NCBI RefSeq assembly: GCF_900241005.1
Contig: NZ_OEST01000006.1
Coordinates: 62,001-126,000 of the forward strand
Direction: 5' to 3'
DNA: 64,000 nucleotides
Source: Bacteroides cutis
GTDB taxonomy: Bacteria > Bacteroidota > Bacteroidia > Bacteroidales > Bacteroidaceae
The translations under genes and the position numbers were made by a program. Below are positions 17,253 through 27,897 of this stretch, piece by piece (position 1 is the stretch's first letter; the number at the start of each line of letters is the position of its first letter). Under the pieces are notes generated by a model. That model searched no databases. It was not told the origin of the DNA and saw only the letters and a list, made by a program, of their open reading frames with translations.

Positions 17253-18487
17253 TGGAAGATATATTTGCAAAACTCTATGATATGACGGCTTTCAGCAATA
17301 TTATTGCCGATCCGTCATTCCTCGTGATGTATGCCATTGCTTTCATTCTGCTTTATCTGGGAATTAAGAAACACTACGAACCGTTGTTGTTGGTGCCTAT
17401 CGCTTTCGGTGTACTCATAGCCAACTTTCCCGGCGGTGATATGGGGGTAATTCAGGCGGATGAAAATGGAATGGTTATGGTAAACGGGGTGTTGAAGAAT
17501 ATCTGGGAAATGCCGTTGCATGAGATTGCACACGACTTGGGATTGATGAACTTCATCTATTATATGTTGATCAAGACCGGATTTTTGCCTCCCATTATCT
17601 TTATGGGAGTAGGTGCGTTGACAGACTTTGGACCGATGCTTCGTAATCTGCGTCTCTCTATATTCGGTGCGGCAGCGCAACTTGGTATTTTTACAGTATT
17701 GCTTTGTGCCGTGATGATAGGTTTTACTCCACAGGAAGCAGGTGCGCTGGGTATTATCGGTGGTGCCGATGGTCCGACGGCTATCTTTACTACGATTAAG
17801 CTGGCTCCTCATTTGTTGGGACCGATCGCTATTGCCGCTTATTCTTATATGGCTTTGGTGCCGGTGATTATTCCGTTGGTAGTAAAACTGTTCTGCTCCA
17901 AAAAGGAACTGATGATTAATATGAAAGAACAGGAGAAACTTTATCCTTCGAAGACGGAAATCAAGAACCTGCGGGTGTTGAAGATTATTTTCCCGATTGC
18001 AGTTACTACGATTGTAGCTCTTTTTGTGCCTACTGCGGTACCTTTGATCGGTATGTTGATGTTTGGCAATTTGATTAAGGAGATCGGTTCTGATACCAGT
18101 CGTTTATTCGATGCTGCTGCAAATAGTATCATGAATGCGGCAACTATTTTCTTGGGATTGAGTGTGGGGGCTACGATGACCAGCGAAGCGTTCTTGAATT
18201 GGACGACTATCGGTATTGTAATAGGTGGCTTCCTTGCATTTGCTTTGTCAATTACGGGGGGGATTTTCTTTGTAAAGCTGTTTAATCTGTTCTCTAAGAA
18301 GAAGATTAACCCGTTGATTGGTGCAACCGGGTTGAGTGCCGTACCTATGGCGAGCCGTGTTTGTAATGATATCGCTACGAAATATGATCCGAAAAATCAT
18401 GTGTTGAATTATTGTATGTCCAGTAATATTTCGGGTGTTATCGGTTCGGCTGTGGCAGCTGGTGTGCTGATCTCGTTTCTCGGGTAA
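17252..18487 (+). CDS. oadB: Sodium-translocating decarboxylase beta subunit
   Basis: 411 residues, polytopic membrane protein. Decarboxylates carboxybiotin while exporting Na+. Family segments include GVGALTDFGPMLRNL, GIIGGADGPTAIF and the C-terminal NPLIGATGLSAVPMASRV with NYCMSSNISGVIGSA. Starts inside the TAATG overlap with the alpha gene, which indicates translational coupling. In an anaerobe this complex links organic acid decarboxylation to a sodium gradient. Confidence 0.93.
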   Translation: MEDIFAKLYDMTAFSNIIADPSFLVMYAIAFILLYLGIKKHYEPLLLVPIAFGVLIANFPGGDMGVIQADENGMVMVNGVLKNIWEMPLHEIAHDLGLMNFIYYMLIKTGFLPPIIFMGVGALTDFGPMLRNLRLSIFGAAAQLGIFTVLLCAVMIGFTPQEAGALGIIGGADGPTAIFTTIKLAPHLLGPIAIAAYSYMALVPVIIPLVVKLFCSKKELMINMKEQEKLYPSKTEIKNLRVLKIIFPIAVTTIVALFVPTAVPLIGMLMFGNLIKEIGSDTSRLFDAAANSIMNAATIFLGLSVGATMTSEAFLNWTTIGIVIGGFLAFALSITGGIFFVKLFNLFSKKKINPLIGATGLSAVPMASRVCNDIATKYDPKNHVLNYCMSSNISGVIGSAVAAGVLISFLG

Positions 18488-18507
18488 ATAAGTTTGCTGA
18501 ATAATAT

Positions 18508-18543
18508 TTTTAGGCACGGATTACACGTAATCCGTGCCTAAAA
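18508..18543. terminator. Bidirectional terminator between oadB and the tolC-like gene
   Basis: Near-perfect palindrome TTTTAGGCACGGATTAC / GTAATCCGTGCCTAAAA with A and T tracts on both sides, between convergent genes. Confidence 0.85.
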
Positions 18544-18572
18544 TTTATAATACTTTTCTGAACAGGCATTTT

Positions 18573-19844
18573 TTATTCGCTAATAACTTTTCTATATTCA
18601 GCCATCGCCATTTTAGCGGCAAGATGAGCATTGATTAAATTGGTTTGGGCCTGTGTCCATGACAGTTGTGCTGAAAGTACATCGACCATACTGGATTTTC
18701 CCTCATTGTAGGAAAAGGTAACAAGATCAAGGTTTTCTTCCGCAAGCTTTGTATTTTCTTCCGCGGTTTTTACTTGTTGTTCTGTTTCCGCCAGTTTGGT
18801 GGTGGCGGCAGATAGTTCTTCCAATATATTATCAGTGACATAACTTTGTTGCAGTTTCTGAATACCGATATAGGCTTTCTGTTGGCGGTTTGTCTTGAAA
18901 CGGGCACCCCATCGGAAGATAGGTATGTTAAGATTGATCCCGGCAATGGGAGTATGCGGTACATCCAATCCCATGTATGTAATTCCCGTATCCCAACCTG
19001 TAGCGAGAAACATGTTGAGTTGGGGATTATATTTACTTAGGGCGGCTTTTCGTTGTGCTTCGCTCTTGGCTATATTGACGAATGTACCGGCATAGTCGGC
19101 ACGGCGTTCTAAAACGTCATCCAGATTGAGAGGAGTGACCGGTGGACAGGCAACATTGATCTCATAAAGACTGTCTACTGGTTCATCCGGTTTTGCTCCC
19201 ATCAGTATATTCAATTGCTGTAGGGCGAGAGTGTGGTTTTGACGGGCCTTGATGAATTGCAGTTCGGCTTCTTTCTTGCGGGTAGATATCATTAGCAGAT
19301 CGGTACGGCTGATGGCGCCATCGTTGAACCGGTCTTGGATGATGTTATATTGTTGGTCGATAATCTCTTCGAACTTTGCGGCAGCTTTAAGAATGGCCCA
19401 TGCGGCAGAAGCATTCCAATAAACGGCGTCGCTCTGATAGTGAATTTGGTCTATAGTCAGTTCGATGGCAAGTTTGTCCAACTCTTCATCAGCTTTAGCT
19501 ATTTTTTTTTGAGCAATCAATGCGCCTCCCGTATATAAAGGTTGGCCTAATGTAACCAATGCTTGATAAGTGTAAGGACGATATTCTCCTTTCGGACTGT
19601 TCCACTTGTCCAACCGATTCAGGTTGGCAGTACCCTCACCGGTAATGTCTATCTGTGGCAGAAAACCGGTAGCGGCTATTTTTCGCGCTTCGATACTTGC
19701 AACAGACTTCAATTGTTGCTGTTTCAAAATCTGACTGTAGGCTTCTACTTTGTCACGATAGGTTTCTCGGCTCAGGTATTGTTGTGCTCCGGCATTCAAG
19801 CCGAAACATAGCCAGAATAGAATAAATATATTTGTTTTCATCAT
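18573..19844 (-). CDS. TolC-family outer membrane efflux protein
   Basis: 423 residues with a signal peptide (cleavage near NAGAQ). Two repeats of the long helical OEP pattern are visible, e.g. EARKIAATGFLPQIDITGEG, FNDGAISRTDLLMISTRKKE and YNEGKSSMVDVLSAQLSWTQ. Forms the outer-membrane exit duct of a tripartite pump. Third gene of the adaptor-permease-TolC operon, 40 bp after the permease. Confidence 0.92.
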   Translation of the reverse strand: MMKTNIFILFWLCFGLNAGAQQYLSRETYRDKVEAYSQILKQQQLKSVASIEARKIAATGFLPQIDITGEGTANLNRLDKWNSPKGEYRPYTYQALVTLGQPLYTGGALIAQKKIAKADEELDKLAIELTIDQIHYQSDAVYWNASAAWAILKAAAKFEEIIDQQYNIIQDRFNDGAISRTDLLMISTRKKEAELQFIKARQNHTLALQQLNILMGAKPDEPVDSLYEINVACPPVTPLNLDDVLERRADYAGTFVNIAKSEAQRKAALSKYNPQLNMFLATGWDTGITYMGLDVPHTPIAGINLNIPIFRWGARFKTNRQQKAYIGIQKLQQSYVTDNILEELSAATTKLAETEQQVKTAEENTKLAEENLDLVTFSYNEGKSSMVDVLSAQLSWTQAQTNLINAHLAAKMAMAEYRKVISE

Positions 19845-19884
19845 TCAAACGATAAATAGTAAATCATCAAATAGTAAAATCATT

Positions 19885-22800
19885 TTATCCTTTAATCTTA
19901 TGTATGGCGCAATATGCTACAGGCAATACGAACAGGGTCAATGCCGAAGCCACTAATAGCCCTCCCATGATTGTGGCTGCCATACCACCGAACATGGCAT
20001 CGAACAATAATGGGAGCATACCTAAAATGGTAGTACCGGATGCCATCGCTACCGGAACAATACGGGTGATGGTCGCGCTGATAACCGCTTCGCGCGGTGT
20101 TTTTCCGGTAGCAGTTTCTGCATCAATCTGATCTACCAATACAATTGCATTCTTAATATTCATGCCAATTAGCCCCAGTAAACCGAGGATAGCGAAGAAA
20201 TCGAACGTTTTACCCAGTAATAATAACCCCGATACAATGCCGATAAAGATAAGCGGCAACATCAGTAAAATAACAATCGGTTTACGATATGTCTTGAATA
20301 AGAATAACAGGGTGACAAACATGAGAAAGAACGTCAATGGCAAATTGGCGGCTAAAGCAGCATTAGACTCTGCCTGGCTTTCTTGTTCACCGAAAAACTT
20401 CATTTTATATCCCTCGGGGATATCAATCTCTTCCTGCACTTGTTTCCATATACGGTTGAAGGCGGCGGTGGCATTCACGCCACGGCGAGGATCGGCTTGT
20501 GCCATCATTACCATTTGACGGTTGTAGTTCTTTATATTAGAGAATTTATATTGGAAATCGAAATTACTGACTACCTGTTCCAGTGTCGTCGTTTCAGGTG
20601 TAGTACCGAATACAGGCAGAGTACGTAGATCGTTGATGTGGAAAGAACCTGTAGTGTTGTTTTTCAGTAGGATAGGAAGAACTTGGTCTCCTTGACGATA
20701 TTCTCCCAACGTCATTCCATTTGTTCCGATCTGAATACTCTGTGCCATACTTTGGCGGGATACTCCTAACGGCTGTGCACGTTCTTGGCTATATATCGGT
20801 TTCCACACAGGTATCTTATTTCCCCAAGAATTGCGTATATTGATAAGCTCATTATCATGGTGCATTATTTCCAATGCTTGATTAGTCAGTTGTACCAGTG
20901 TGTCTACATTGTTACCGATAAAACCGATTTCAATAGCGGCATCTACCGCAGGAGATAATTTAAACAGCGTGGTACGAGTGATGGCATTGGGATAATTCAC
21001 CTTCATGTAGGTATCTAACTTTTCCTCGTATTCTTTAGTGTATTTACTTTCTGTCAACTCTACCAGAAGATTGGCAAAGTTGGGCTTTGGACCAACGGAG
21101 GTCGATGCCAGATAATAACGCAACGGAGTACTTCCGAAGGTAACGGAAACTCGTTTCACTTCCGGTTGCTGCATTAAATGAGTTTCCACTTTCTTCATTT
21201 CTTTTTCCACATCATTGATACTGTAACCATCTGGATAGAATACATCTGCACGGAAATAGGGTTTGTCCAATGATGGGAAAAAATTTTGAGGCATTAATCC
21301 CATGATGACAAGGGAGAGGATAAATAAAACGACCATGCTTCCCAATGTCAATACTTTCTTTCGTATCAATACGCTGAGTATGGAGGCAAATTTGTGATAG
21401 AACGGTTTGTCATACGGATCTTTGATAATATTACCGGTTTTAGCTTTCAATATGAAATTACCGAAAGTTGTAGTCTGCGTCAATGCCAGTACCCAACTCA
21501 AACCCAGCGAAATAGCAAGAACTATAAATAAAGGTTTTACGATTTCGGCAACAGAAGAGGGAGCCAGATATAACGGTAGAAATGAACAGATGGCAATAAA
21601 AGTTGCACCCAGCAATCCCCATTGTGGCCCGGTAGCCCCTTCTATCAGGGCTTTCCGTCTGTTTACGCCACGGGCTATGGCTATTTGGGCATTATCCGTC
21701 ACCACGATGGCGTTGTCTACCAACATACCCATTGCTATGATAAATCCTGCCAGTGAGGTTCGATTCAAACCAACCCCCAGAAACGACATGATAAGCAATG
21801 TACCTCCGATGGAGAATATCAGGGAAGAACCGATAAGCAAACCTGCACGCATTCCCATCACCAACATGATGATGACAATTACAATCAGGATAGATTCTAT
21901 CAAATTAATGATGAAACCATTATTCGCTTCTTTAGCTATGACGTTTTCAGGATAAAGACTTTCCAGTTCTAATCCTACGGGGATGAGAGGCAATAGTTCG
22001 GCAAGCTTTTCATCAACCAGTTCACCGGTTCTCACTACATCTTTTTGCGGGTCGGTAGAGACTCCGATTCCAATGGCGCGTTTCCCGTTTACGTGCATGA
22101 TGATACTTGGAGGATCTATATAACCTTTTTCAATGATAGCTATATCACCTAGTTTGACCTGTCCGCCCGGAGTAGTGATTATCTGATTACGGATATCGTT
22201 GACAGTTGTATATGTACCATTTGCCACAATACGCAGTTGCTGTTCACCTGCACTGATTTCACCGGTATTGATAATTTGGTTTTGAGATTGCAGTAAACTT
22301 GCCAGTTGTTTAGGGTCAATACCCATCCCTGCCAGTTTGCTTACGGAAATAAAAATGTTGATTACTTCCGTCTGTGTACCGAAGAGGGCTACTTTCATTA
22401 CACCGTCAGCGGTGATGACCTGAGTCTTGATACGTTCGGCCCAGTCGCGCATTTCTTCGTATGAGAAACCGTCATCGCCAACCAAACCATAATAGATACC
22501 GAACACATCACCAAAGTCATCCGAGACGGTTGGGATAGAAGAACCGACTGGTAATTGAGGTTGTATATTGAGTACTTTACGGCGTAGTTCATCCCACTTT
22601 TGCGGTATAGATGCGGCAGAAAGTGACGGTTGCAACTCGAACGTAATTTTTGAAAGCCCGTACATGGACTCTGATTTTATTTTATATACTCCACTCATAC
22701 TCTGTATTTCGCGGGAGATAGGTTCGGTGATGAGTCGTTCCACTTCGGCCGGTTCGGCTCCCGGATAGCGTGTCATGATGACCGCCGTCTTGATGACGAA

Positions 22801-22917
22801 GGGCGCATCCTCTTTCTTTCCCAAACGACCGAATGAGAATATACCGCCGATGAGCAATACAGCGAGGAAGAAGTAGATAATCTTTGTGTTTTCTAATGAG
22901 TATTTGGCTAAGTTCAT
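19885..22917 (-). CDS. RND efflux pump permease (AcrB/HAE1-like)
   Basis: 1010 residues in two homologous halves, each with a periplasmic porter domain between TM1 and TM2-6. Typical segments: AEPAEVERLITEPISREIQ, RTSLAGFIIAMGMLVDNAIV with the TM4 Asp, and GLIGMNIKNAIVLVDQIDAE near the C-terminus. Proton-driven export of drugs, bile-type compounds or lipids; substrate unknown. Lies 12 bp after the adaptor gene. Confidence 0.94.
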   Translation of the reverse strand: MNLAKYSLENTKIIYFFLAVLLIGGIFSFGRLGKKEDAPFVIKTAVIMTRYPGAEPAEVERLITEPISREIQSMSGVYKIKSESMYGLSKITFELQPSLSAASIPQKWDELRRKVLNIQPQLPVGSSIPTVSDDFGDVFGIYYGLVGDDGFSYEEMRDWAERIKTQVITADGVMKVALFGTQTEVINIFISVSKLAGMGIDPKQLASLLQSQNQIINTGEISAGEQQLRIVANGTYTTVNDIRNQIITTPGGQVKLGDIAIIEKGYIDPPSIIMHVNGKRAIGIGVSTDPQKDVVRTGELVDEKLAELLPLIPVGLELESLYPENVIAKEANNGFIINLIESILIVIVIIMLVMGMRAGLLIGSSLIFSIGGTLLIMSFLGVGLNRTSLAGFIIAMGMLVDNAIVVTDNAQIAIARGVNRRKALIEGATGPQWGLLGATFIAICSFLPLYLAPSSVAEIVKPLFIVLAISLGLSWVLALTQTTTFGNFILKAKTGNIIKDPYDKPFYHKFASILSVLIRKKVLTLGSMVVLFILSLVIMGLMPQNFFPSLDKPYFRADVFYPDGYSINDVEKEMKKVETHLMQQPEVKRVSVTFGSTPLRYYLASTSVGPKPNFANLLVELTESKYTKEYEEKLDTYMKVNYPNAITRTTLFKLSPAVDAAIEIGFIGNNVDTLVQLTNQALEIMHHDNELINIRNSWGNKIPVWKPIYSQERAQPLGVSRQSMAQSIQIGTNGMTLGEYRQGDQVLPILLKNNTTGSFHINDLRTLPVFGTTPETTTLEQVVSNFDFQYKFSNIKNYNRQMVMMAQADPRRGVNATAAFNRIWKQVQEEIDIPEGYKMKFFGEQESQAESNAALAANLPLTFFLMFVTLLFLFKTYRKPIVILLMLPLIFIGIVSGLLLLGKTFDFFAILGLLGLIGMNIKNAIVLVDQIDAETATGKTPREAVISATITRIVPVAMASGTTILGMLPLLFDAMFGGMAATIMGGLLVASALTLFVLPVAYCAIHKIKG

Positions 22918-22929
22918 AATGAATATCGT

Positions 22930-23982
22930 TTAGTTAATCACCTTTATAGTTTGTCCCTCTACCAGTTGGTGAACTCCGGCTATAACAATGGTTTCTCCCG
23001 GTTTCACTCCTTTGGAAATGAGTAGATTTGCTTCACCTGTCGGTGAATATACGGTTACTTCACGACGACTGACTTTATCATTGTTTATTATCCAAACATA
23101 TGTCTTTTTATCTCCACTCTCGCCAAATACCGCACTGAGGGGAATATTCATCATTTTTTCTTCTATAAACGGAGCGATATCCGAAGCCAACTTGATGTTA
23201 CACGTAAATCCCGGTTTAACATCATATATGCTACGGTCGAAGGTAGGGTCATCGATTATGATGGTAACCGGAATGCCTGTACCGTCTGTCGATATATCAA
23301 GATACTCTTCTAACCTGGCATTGAATATTTTCCCTTTATAAGTGTCGAATTCCACTTTAAACGTAACATCTTTGGCACGGAGCAGATAGAGGTAATCATC
23401 GGGTATGGTAAATTTGATACGTAACTTTTGGGTATTTACCAACTGTACGATACTTTCTCCAGAGTTGACACGTTGGTAGTTTTCTACCAAACGTTTTTCG
23501 ATGGATCCATCGAAAGGAGCAGATAATTTCGTATCCCGCATGTTGTTGGAAGACAATTCGTAAGCGGATTTTGCTTTTTGGTAATTAGCTACACTGATCT
23601 CATATTCTTGCAAGGAAATGGCTTGGCGCCCCAGCAGGCGCTTGTTGCGCTCTACTTGTGCAGCCGCCGTTTCGTATGTAGCTTTGTCTGCTGCATATTG
23701 TAAGGCAATATCCCGTGGATCGATGGCGGCAATCAGTTGTCCTTTTCTTACCCGCTGCCCTTCTACTACCGGAAGATTAATGATTTGTCCACTGACACGA
23801 AATGCCAGTTTTACATATTCTACTGCTTCCACCATACCGGAGAAATCTTTGTGAATAACCGACTGTGAGCTGACAGTAGCGGTTTTTACAGGTCGGATGA
23901 GAGGGGGATCTTCCCCCTTTTTGTGCCCACAAGACGTAATTACAAGCGTCGTAATCAGGGCGAAGAGATACATTCTTTTCAT
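22930..23982 (-). CDS. RND efflux periplasmic adaptor (lipoprotein)
   Basis: 350 residues, lipobox VITSC with Cys18. Barrel-sandwich and hairpin regions are seen in VEGQRVRKGQLIAAIDPRDI, YQKAKSAYELSSNNMRDTKL and SAPFDGSIEKRLVENYQRVN, followed by beta-barrel and membrane-proximal domains. Bridges the RND permease and TolC-like duct. First gene of the operon, reading leftward; the region upstream ends at the GH65 stop codon 117 bp away, so read-through from the maltose arm is possible. Confidence 0.93.
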   Translation of the reverse strand: MKRMYLFALITTLVITSCGHKKGEDPPLIRPVKTATVSSQSVIHKDFSGMVEAVEYVKLAFRVSGQIINLPVVEGQRVRKGQLIAAIDPRDIALQYAADKATYETAAAQVERNKRLLGRQAISLQEYEISVANYQKAKSAYELSSNNMRDTKLSAPFDGSIEKRLVENYQRVNSGESIVQLVNTQKLRIKFTIPDDYLYLLRAKDVTFKVEFDTYKGKIFNARLEEYLDISTDGTGIPVTIIIDDPTFDRSIYDVKPGFTCNIKLASDIAPFIEEKMMNIPLSAVFGESGDKKTYVWIINNDKVSRREVTVYSPTGEANLLISKGVKPGETIVIAGVHQLVEGQTIKVIN

Positions 23983-24038
23983 TTCCTTTTGGCTAAAAAC
24001 AAGTATTTTATTGTTCTATTAGGGTATAAAGGTCTAAG

Positions 24039-24064
24039 CTTGAAAAACGAAAACGATTTTCAAG
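24039..24064. promoter_or_regulatory. Inverted repeat between GH65 gene and efflux operon
   Basis: Perfect 8-bp arms CTTGAAAA and TTTTCAAG around a 10-nt spacer. It could be an operator of the efflux operon or a weak terminator of the GH65 gene; the sequence does not decide. Confidence 0.4.
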
Positions 24065-24099
24065 TTTATAATTGTACTGTCCAAACAATGTATATAAGT

Positions 24100-26412
24100 T
24101 TATTCTACTGTTTTGATAGTCAAATCTAACCCTTGTCTTAGCTCATAAACGTTTTGGTAGACCTGTATGTTCAGTTTATTTCCAGTAGTAAGAGAGATTT
24201 TTATTTCTTTCCCAATATGTATATGTAAGGTGTTTCCTAAGTAATTTACTTTGAATGAGTAACTATCCCATTTTTGGGGTATGACAGGGGAGAATTTCAG
24301 TATGCCGTCTAGTATTTGCATACCGGCAAAACCACGTACAATGGCGAGCCAGCTACCCGGCATACTGGTGATATGTAGTCCCTGATCGGCTTCATTATTA
24401 TAATCATCCAGATCGAGACGCGTGGTATGCAGGAAAAGTTGATATGCTTTTTCTACTTTACCGATACGTGCTGCCAATATGGCGTGAATATGAGGAGAGA
24501 GTGAGGACTCATGTACGGTCATAGGTTCGTAAAACTCAAAGTTGCGGCGAACAGTATCCGTATCGAAGTTAAAATAATAAAGGTATAGGCCAAGTAAGAC
24601 ATCACTTTGTTTGATGTAACATGAACGGAGGATGCGATCCCATGACCAATGCTGGTTAATAGGACGTTCTTCAGCGGGAATGGTGTCTACACTTTGTAAC
24701 ACTTTATCCATATAACCATCATTCTGTACAAAAATACCCTGCTCTTTATCTTCGGGTAAATACATGTTTTCGATGATATCTTTCCAGCGTTCACTTTCTT
24801 CCGTATACTTGAAGTTGGTGATACGACGTATACGTGTATATTCGTCGGGGTATTCCCGAGCGATGATTTCAATGTATTCAAGGGTCGTTTTGAGACATTG
24901 TATACATGAATAATTAGTGTACCAGTTATTGTCTACATTGTTTTCGTATTCATCCGGACCGGTGACTCCCAAAATTACGTATTTCTGTTTCGGTGTTGAG
25001 AAAGACACCCGTTGGCTCCAGAAGCGGCAGATGGCAATCATCACCTCCAAACCATAGTGTGCTATGTAATTCAACGAACCATTTATTGCTGCATGTTGGA
25101 TAATGGCATAAACAATGATATTATTACGATGGATTTCTTCGAATGTAATTTCCCATTCGCTATGACATTCTTCTCCATTACTGGTTACTTGTGGAAAAAG
25201 AGCTGCACCATTATTAAAACCTAGTTTCTTGGCATTCTCTATTGCGTTGGGAAGCTGGTTATAGCGATATATCAACAGGTTTTTCACAATTTCCTTAGGA
25301 GTGGAAAAGAGAAAGAACGGCACACAGCATAGTTCGGTATTCCAATAAGTATTACCACTATATTTCTCCCCTGTGAAACCTTTCGGACCGATATTCAGGC
25401 GCGGGTCATCTCCTCGGTAGGTTTGGTAGAGTTGGAAAATATTGTAACGGACACCTTGTTGGGCTTCCGGGTCGCCTTCGATAATAACATCGGTTTCATT
25501 CCAGATTTCCTGCCAGGCTTTTTGGTGTTCTTCCAATAATGTATTCCAGCCGATGAGCTTGGCTTGCGATACTTCTGAAACGGATTGTTCAATCAAGTTA
25601 TGCCGTTCGTAATAAAGTGAAGATGTGATAGCTACATATTTGATAAGCGTTATAGTATCATCAGGTTTTACATCGACACCTACACTGAAACCGGTTTGTT
25701 TACCCTTCTCTATCCGTATAGGGTTATGAGTGGCTTCCTTATTATTTTTTAGTAGTTGATAGGTCATTGCATAACATATTTGCGCATCTTCCCGTCGTGT
25801 TTGCGTCCAAAGATATGCACAATCATGGGTACCTCCTGAACGGAGGATATTCCAGATTTTTTCGCCCGGTTGTTCATTATCATCTACTATATGTCCGTCA
25901 AGAATGGGAACAAATGATATCTTACCACTATAATTGAGTGAAGTAACGCTGTATTTGATGAGGCATAGATTGGGATGTGCCATATCCGTGATATGCTCCA
26001 CATGTAGGCGTAGTTGGTTACCTCGTGGAGAAGTAACCTCTACGTCACGATATGAAATACCGGCTTTCATGTCGAGCCTGCGGTAAAAACTATTCACATC
26101 CCATTGGGCGAGATCCAATTCTTCATCGATTAACCGGAGACTGATACGGCTCCAGTCGGCTGCATTGGGAATACGGGTAAAAAATTGGGGAAAACCATTT
26201 TTCCACCAATTTACCCGGGTTTTATCTAAAAAAGTGATGCCCCCGACAAAGCTCCCCCGGTAACTATCACTACTATAAGGCTCCTCAAAATTTCCCCGTT
26301 GGCCGAAACGACCGTTCCCGAGACTGAATATACTTTCCGACATCCGTAGGTGATCGGCATGAAAACTATCTTCGATGATATTCCATTCATCAATTTTGAG
26401 GTATTTCTTCAT
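24100..26412 (-). CDS. Glycoside hydrolase family 65, probable maltose phosphorylase
   Basis: 770 residues from the Met at 26412 (MKKYLKIDEWNIIEDSF). A longer frame to 26538 would run into the MFS gene, so the inner start is chosen. Cytoplasmic: no signal peptide. Domains are the GH65 N-terminal beta-sandwich, the (alpha/alpha)6 barrel and the C-terminal part. Glu488 in GPDEYENN sits where the family's general acid lies (Glu487 in the Lactobacillus brevis enzyme, from memory), and CHSEWEITFEEIHRNN is also typical. Maltose phosphorylase gives beta-glucose-1-phosphate and glucose. Kojibiose or trehalose phosphorylase are alternatives, but the starch-locus context favours maltose. No beta-phosphoglucomutase gene lies beside it. 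Confidence 0.85.
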   Translation of the reverse strand: MKKYLKIDEWNIIEDSFHADHLRMSESIFSLGNGRFGQRGNFEEPYSSDSYRGSFVGGITFLDKTRVNWWKNGFPQFFTRIPNAADWSRISLRLIDEELDLAQWDVNSFYRRLDMKAGISYRDVEVTSPRGNQLRLHVEHITDMAHPNLCLIKYSVTSLNYSGKISFVPILDGHIVDDNEQPGEKIWNILRSGGTHDCAYLWTQTRREDAQICYAMTYQLLKNNKEATHNPIRIEKGKQTGFSVGVDVKPDDTITLIKYVAITSSLYYERHNLIEQSVSEVSQAKLIGWNTLLEEHQKAWQEIWNETDVIIEGDPEAQQGVRYNIFQLYQTYRGDDPRLNIGPKGFTGEKYSGNTYWNTELCCVPFFLFSTPKEIVKNLLIYRYNQLPNAIENAKKLGFNNGAALFPQVTSNGEECHSEWEITFEEIHRNNIIVYAIIQHAAINGSLNYIAHYGLEVMIAICRFWSQRVSFSTPKQKYVILGVTGPDEYENNVDNNWYTNYSCIQCLKTTLEYIEIIAREYPDEYTRIRRITNFKYTEESERWKDIIENMYLPEDKEQGIFVQNDGYMDKVLQSVDTIPAEERPINQHWSWDRILRSCYIKQSDVLLGLYLYYFNFDTDTVRRNFEFYEPMTVHESSLSPHIHAILAARIGKVEKAYQLFLHTTRLDLDDYNNEADQGLHITSMPGSWLAIVRGFAGMQILDGILKFSPVIPQKWDSYSFKVNYLGNTLHIHIGKEIKISLTTGNKLNIQVYQNVYELRQGLDLTIKTVE

Positions 26413-26492
26413 GGCATGTGTTTTCTGTAGTTGTCGCCGTAAAGATAAGCAATACACAGAAATAAAAAAGAAAAGCGAGGACAAAATAAATA

Positions 26493-27866
26493 TCAGTCTA
26501 CCCTTTCTCCTTTGGTCTCTTTGATGAGATACACACAAATCGCTCCGATAATCAACATTACACCTGCCATTACCAGCATGTTGATTTCAGGAGGGAGCAT
26601 ACCTTTGGGGGTAAACTGGGCGAGAATAGTTCCACCTAAAGCTGCCGCTACAATTTGCGGGATACAGATAGTACCGTTGAACAGTCCTAGATAGGTACCC
26701 ATGTGACCACCGGAAAGTGCATTTGTCAGGATGGTGAAAGGTAGTGCCAACATTGCTGCCCATGCGCAACCGATAAGCAGGAAGGATACAAACAAGACAT
26801 ATTGATTGTGCACGAAGAAGGTGGATATAAAACCGATACCTCCCAATACAAGGCTGAGAGCATAAATAAAGCGGCGATCCTTGAACATCGGGATACAGAT
26901 AGCCCATATTACGGAACCGATAGCTTGTACGGCAAACAGTACGCCTACCCAATTGGCAGCTTCCTGATATTGAAGACTCTTGGTGTCGAGAACTATTTTA
27001 CTGATACCGTTTGTGATATGTTCCACAGTAGGAGCATCGAATACATTGGCGGCAATGCTTCCGTTCGTATAAGTCCACATGAACATGAAGGCGAACCAAC
27101 AGAAAAACTGTACCAGTCCTACTGTCCAGAAAGCTTTGGGAGCTTTGATGAGTAGTCTCAGCATATTCGTTTTTTCATGTTCTTCTTCTTCCGTAATGCC
27201 GTGGTACTCTGCATATTCGGCAGGTGGCATTTCTTTTACCTTGACAGAAGTATAGATGACGCACAATATCAATATGGCCGCTCCGATATAGAATGAATAA
27301 ATTACAGAGTCGGGAATTACTCCTTGCGGAGCCGTATTGCTGAGGCCTATCCAAGCAAATATGAACGGGAACAAATAACCCACTAGGCTGCCGGCGTTGC
27401 ATAAGAAACTTTGGATGGAGTAGGCTAGTCCTTTTTGTTTTTCATTTACCATGTCGCCCACCATCATTTTGAAAGGTTGCATTGCCATATTGATGGAAGT
27501 ATCCAGAAACATTAAAGATACCAGTCCGAAAATCATTGCTGTACTTACCGCCATGCCAAAACTTCCTGCGTTGGGTAACAAACACATTACGATGACGGCA
27601 ACCAGCGAACCGATAAACAAATAGGGGATACGACGTCCGAAGCGAGTCCACGTCTTATCACTGGCAGCTCCTACAATAGGCTGTACCAATATTCCCGCCA
27701 ATGGTGGCAATATCCAGAAATAACTCAGATCATGTGGGTCGGCACCCAATGTTGAAAAGATACGGCTGATATTTGCACTTTGCAAGGCATACGCAATCTG
27801 TACGCCGAAAAAACCAAAGCTGATATTCCACAGCTTCCAGAAACTTAAATCGGGTTTTGCTTTCAT
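26493..27866 (-). CDS. MFS sugar transporter, SLC45-like
   Basis: 457 residues with 12 predicted membrane helices. The N-terminal NISFGFFGVQIAYALQSANI, then PLAGILVQPIVGAASDKTWTRFGRR, follow the glycoside-cation symporter/SLC45 pattern that imports maltose or sucrose. Lies between the LacI regulator (31 bp gap) and the GH65 gene (80 bp gap) on the same strand. Likely inner-membrane importer of maltose or short maltodextrins for intracellular phosphorolysis. Confidence 0.87.
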   Translation of the reverse strand: MKAKPDLSFWKLWNISFGFFGVQIAYALQSANISRIFSTLGADPHDLSYFWILPPLAGILVQPIVGAASDKTWTRFGRRIPYLFIGSLVAVIVMCLLPNAGSFGMAVSTAMIFGLVSLMFLDTSINMAMQPFKMMVGDMVNEKQKGLAYSIQSFLCNAGSLVGYLFPFIFAWIGLSNTAPQGVIPDSVIYSFYIGAAILILCVIYTSVKVKEMPPAEYAEYHGITEEEEHEKTNMLRLLIKAPKAFWTVGLVQFFCWFAFMFMWTYTNGSIAANVFDAPTVEHITNGISKIVLDTKSLQYQEAANWVGVLFAVQAIGSVIWAICIPMFKDRRFIYALSLVLGGIGFISTFFVHNQYVLFVSFLLIGCAWAAMLALPFTILTNALSGGHMGTYLGLFNGTICIPQIVAAALGGTILAQFTPKGMLPPEINMLVMAGVMLIIGAICVYLIKETKGERVD

Positions 27867-27897
27867 GGTTCTAGTATGATATTAGATATTAACTTCT

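Noticed and set aside
24039..24064. LacI operator before the efflux operon
   Set aside because: The dyad has AT-only arms with a 10-nt spacer and does not fit TGCAANCGNTTGCA, so I list it only as an inverted repeat.
26413..26538. Upstream extension of the GH65 gene (42 residues)
   Set aside because: It overlaps the MFS gene and reads as a random hydrophobic stretch; the family start is the Met at 26412.
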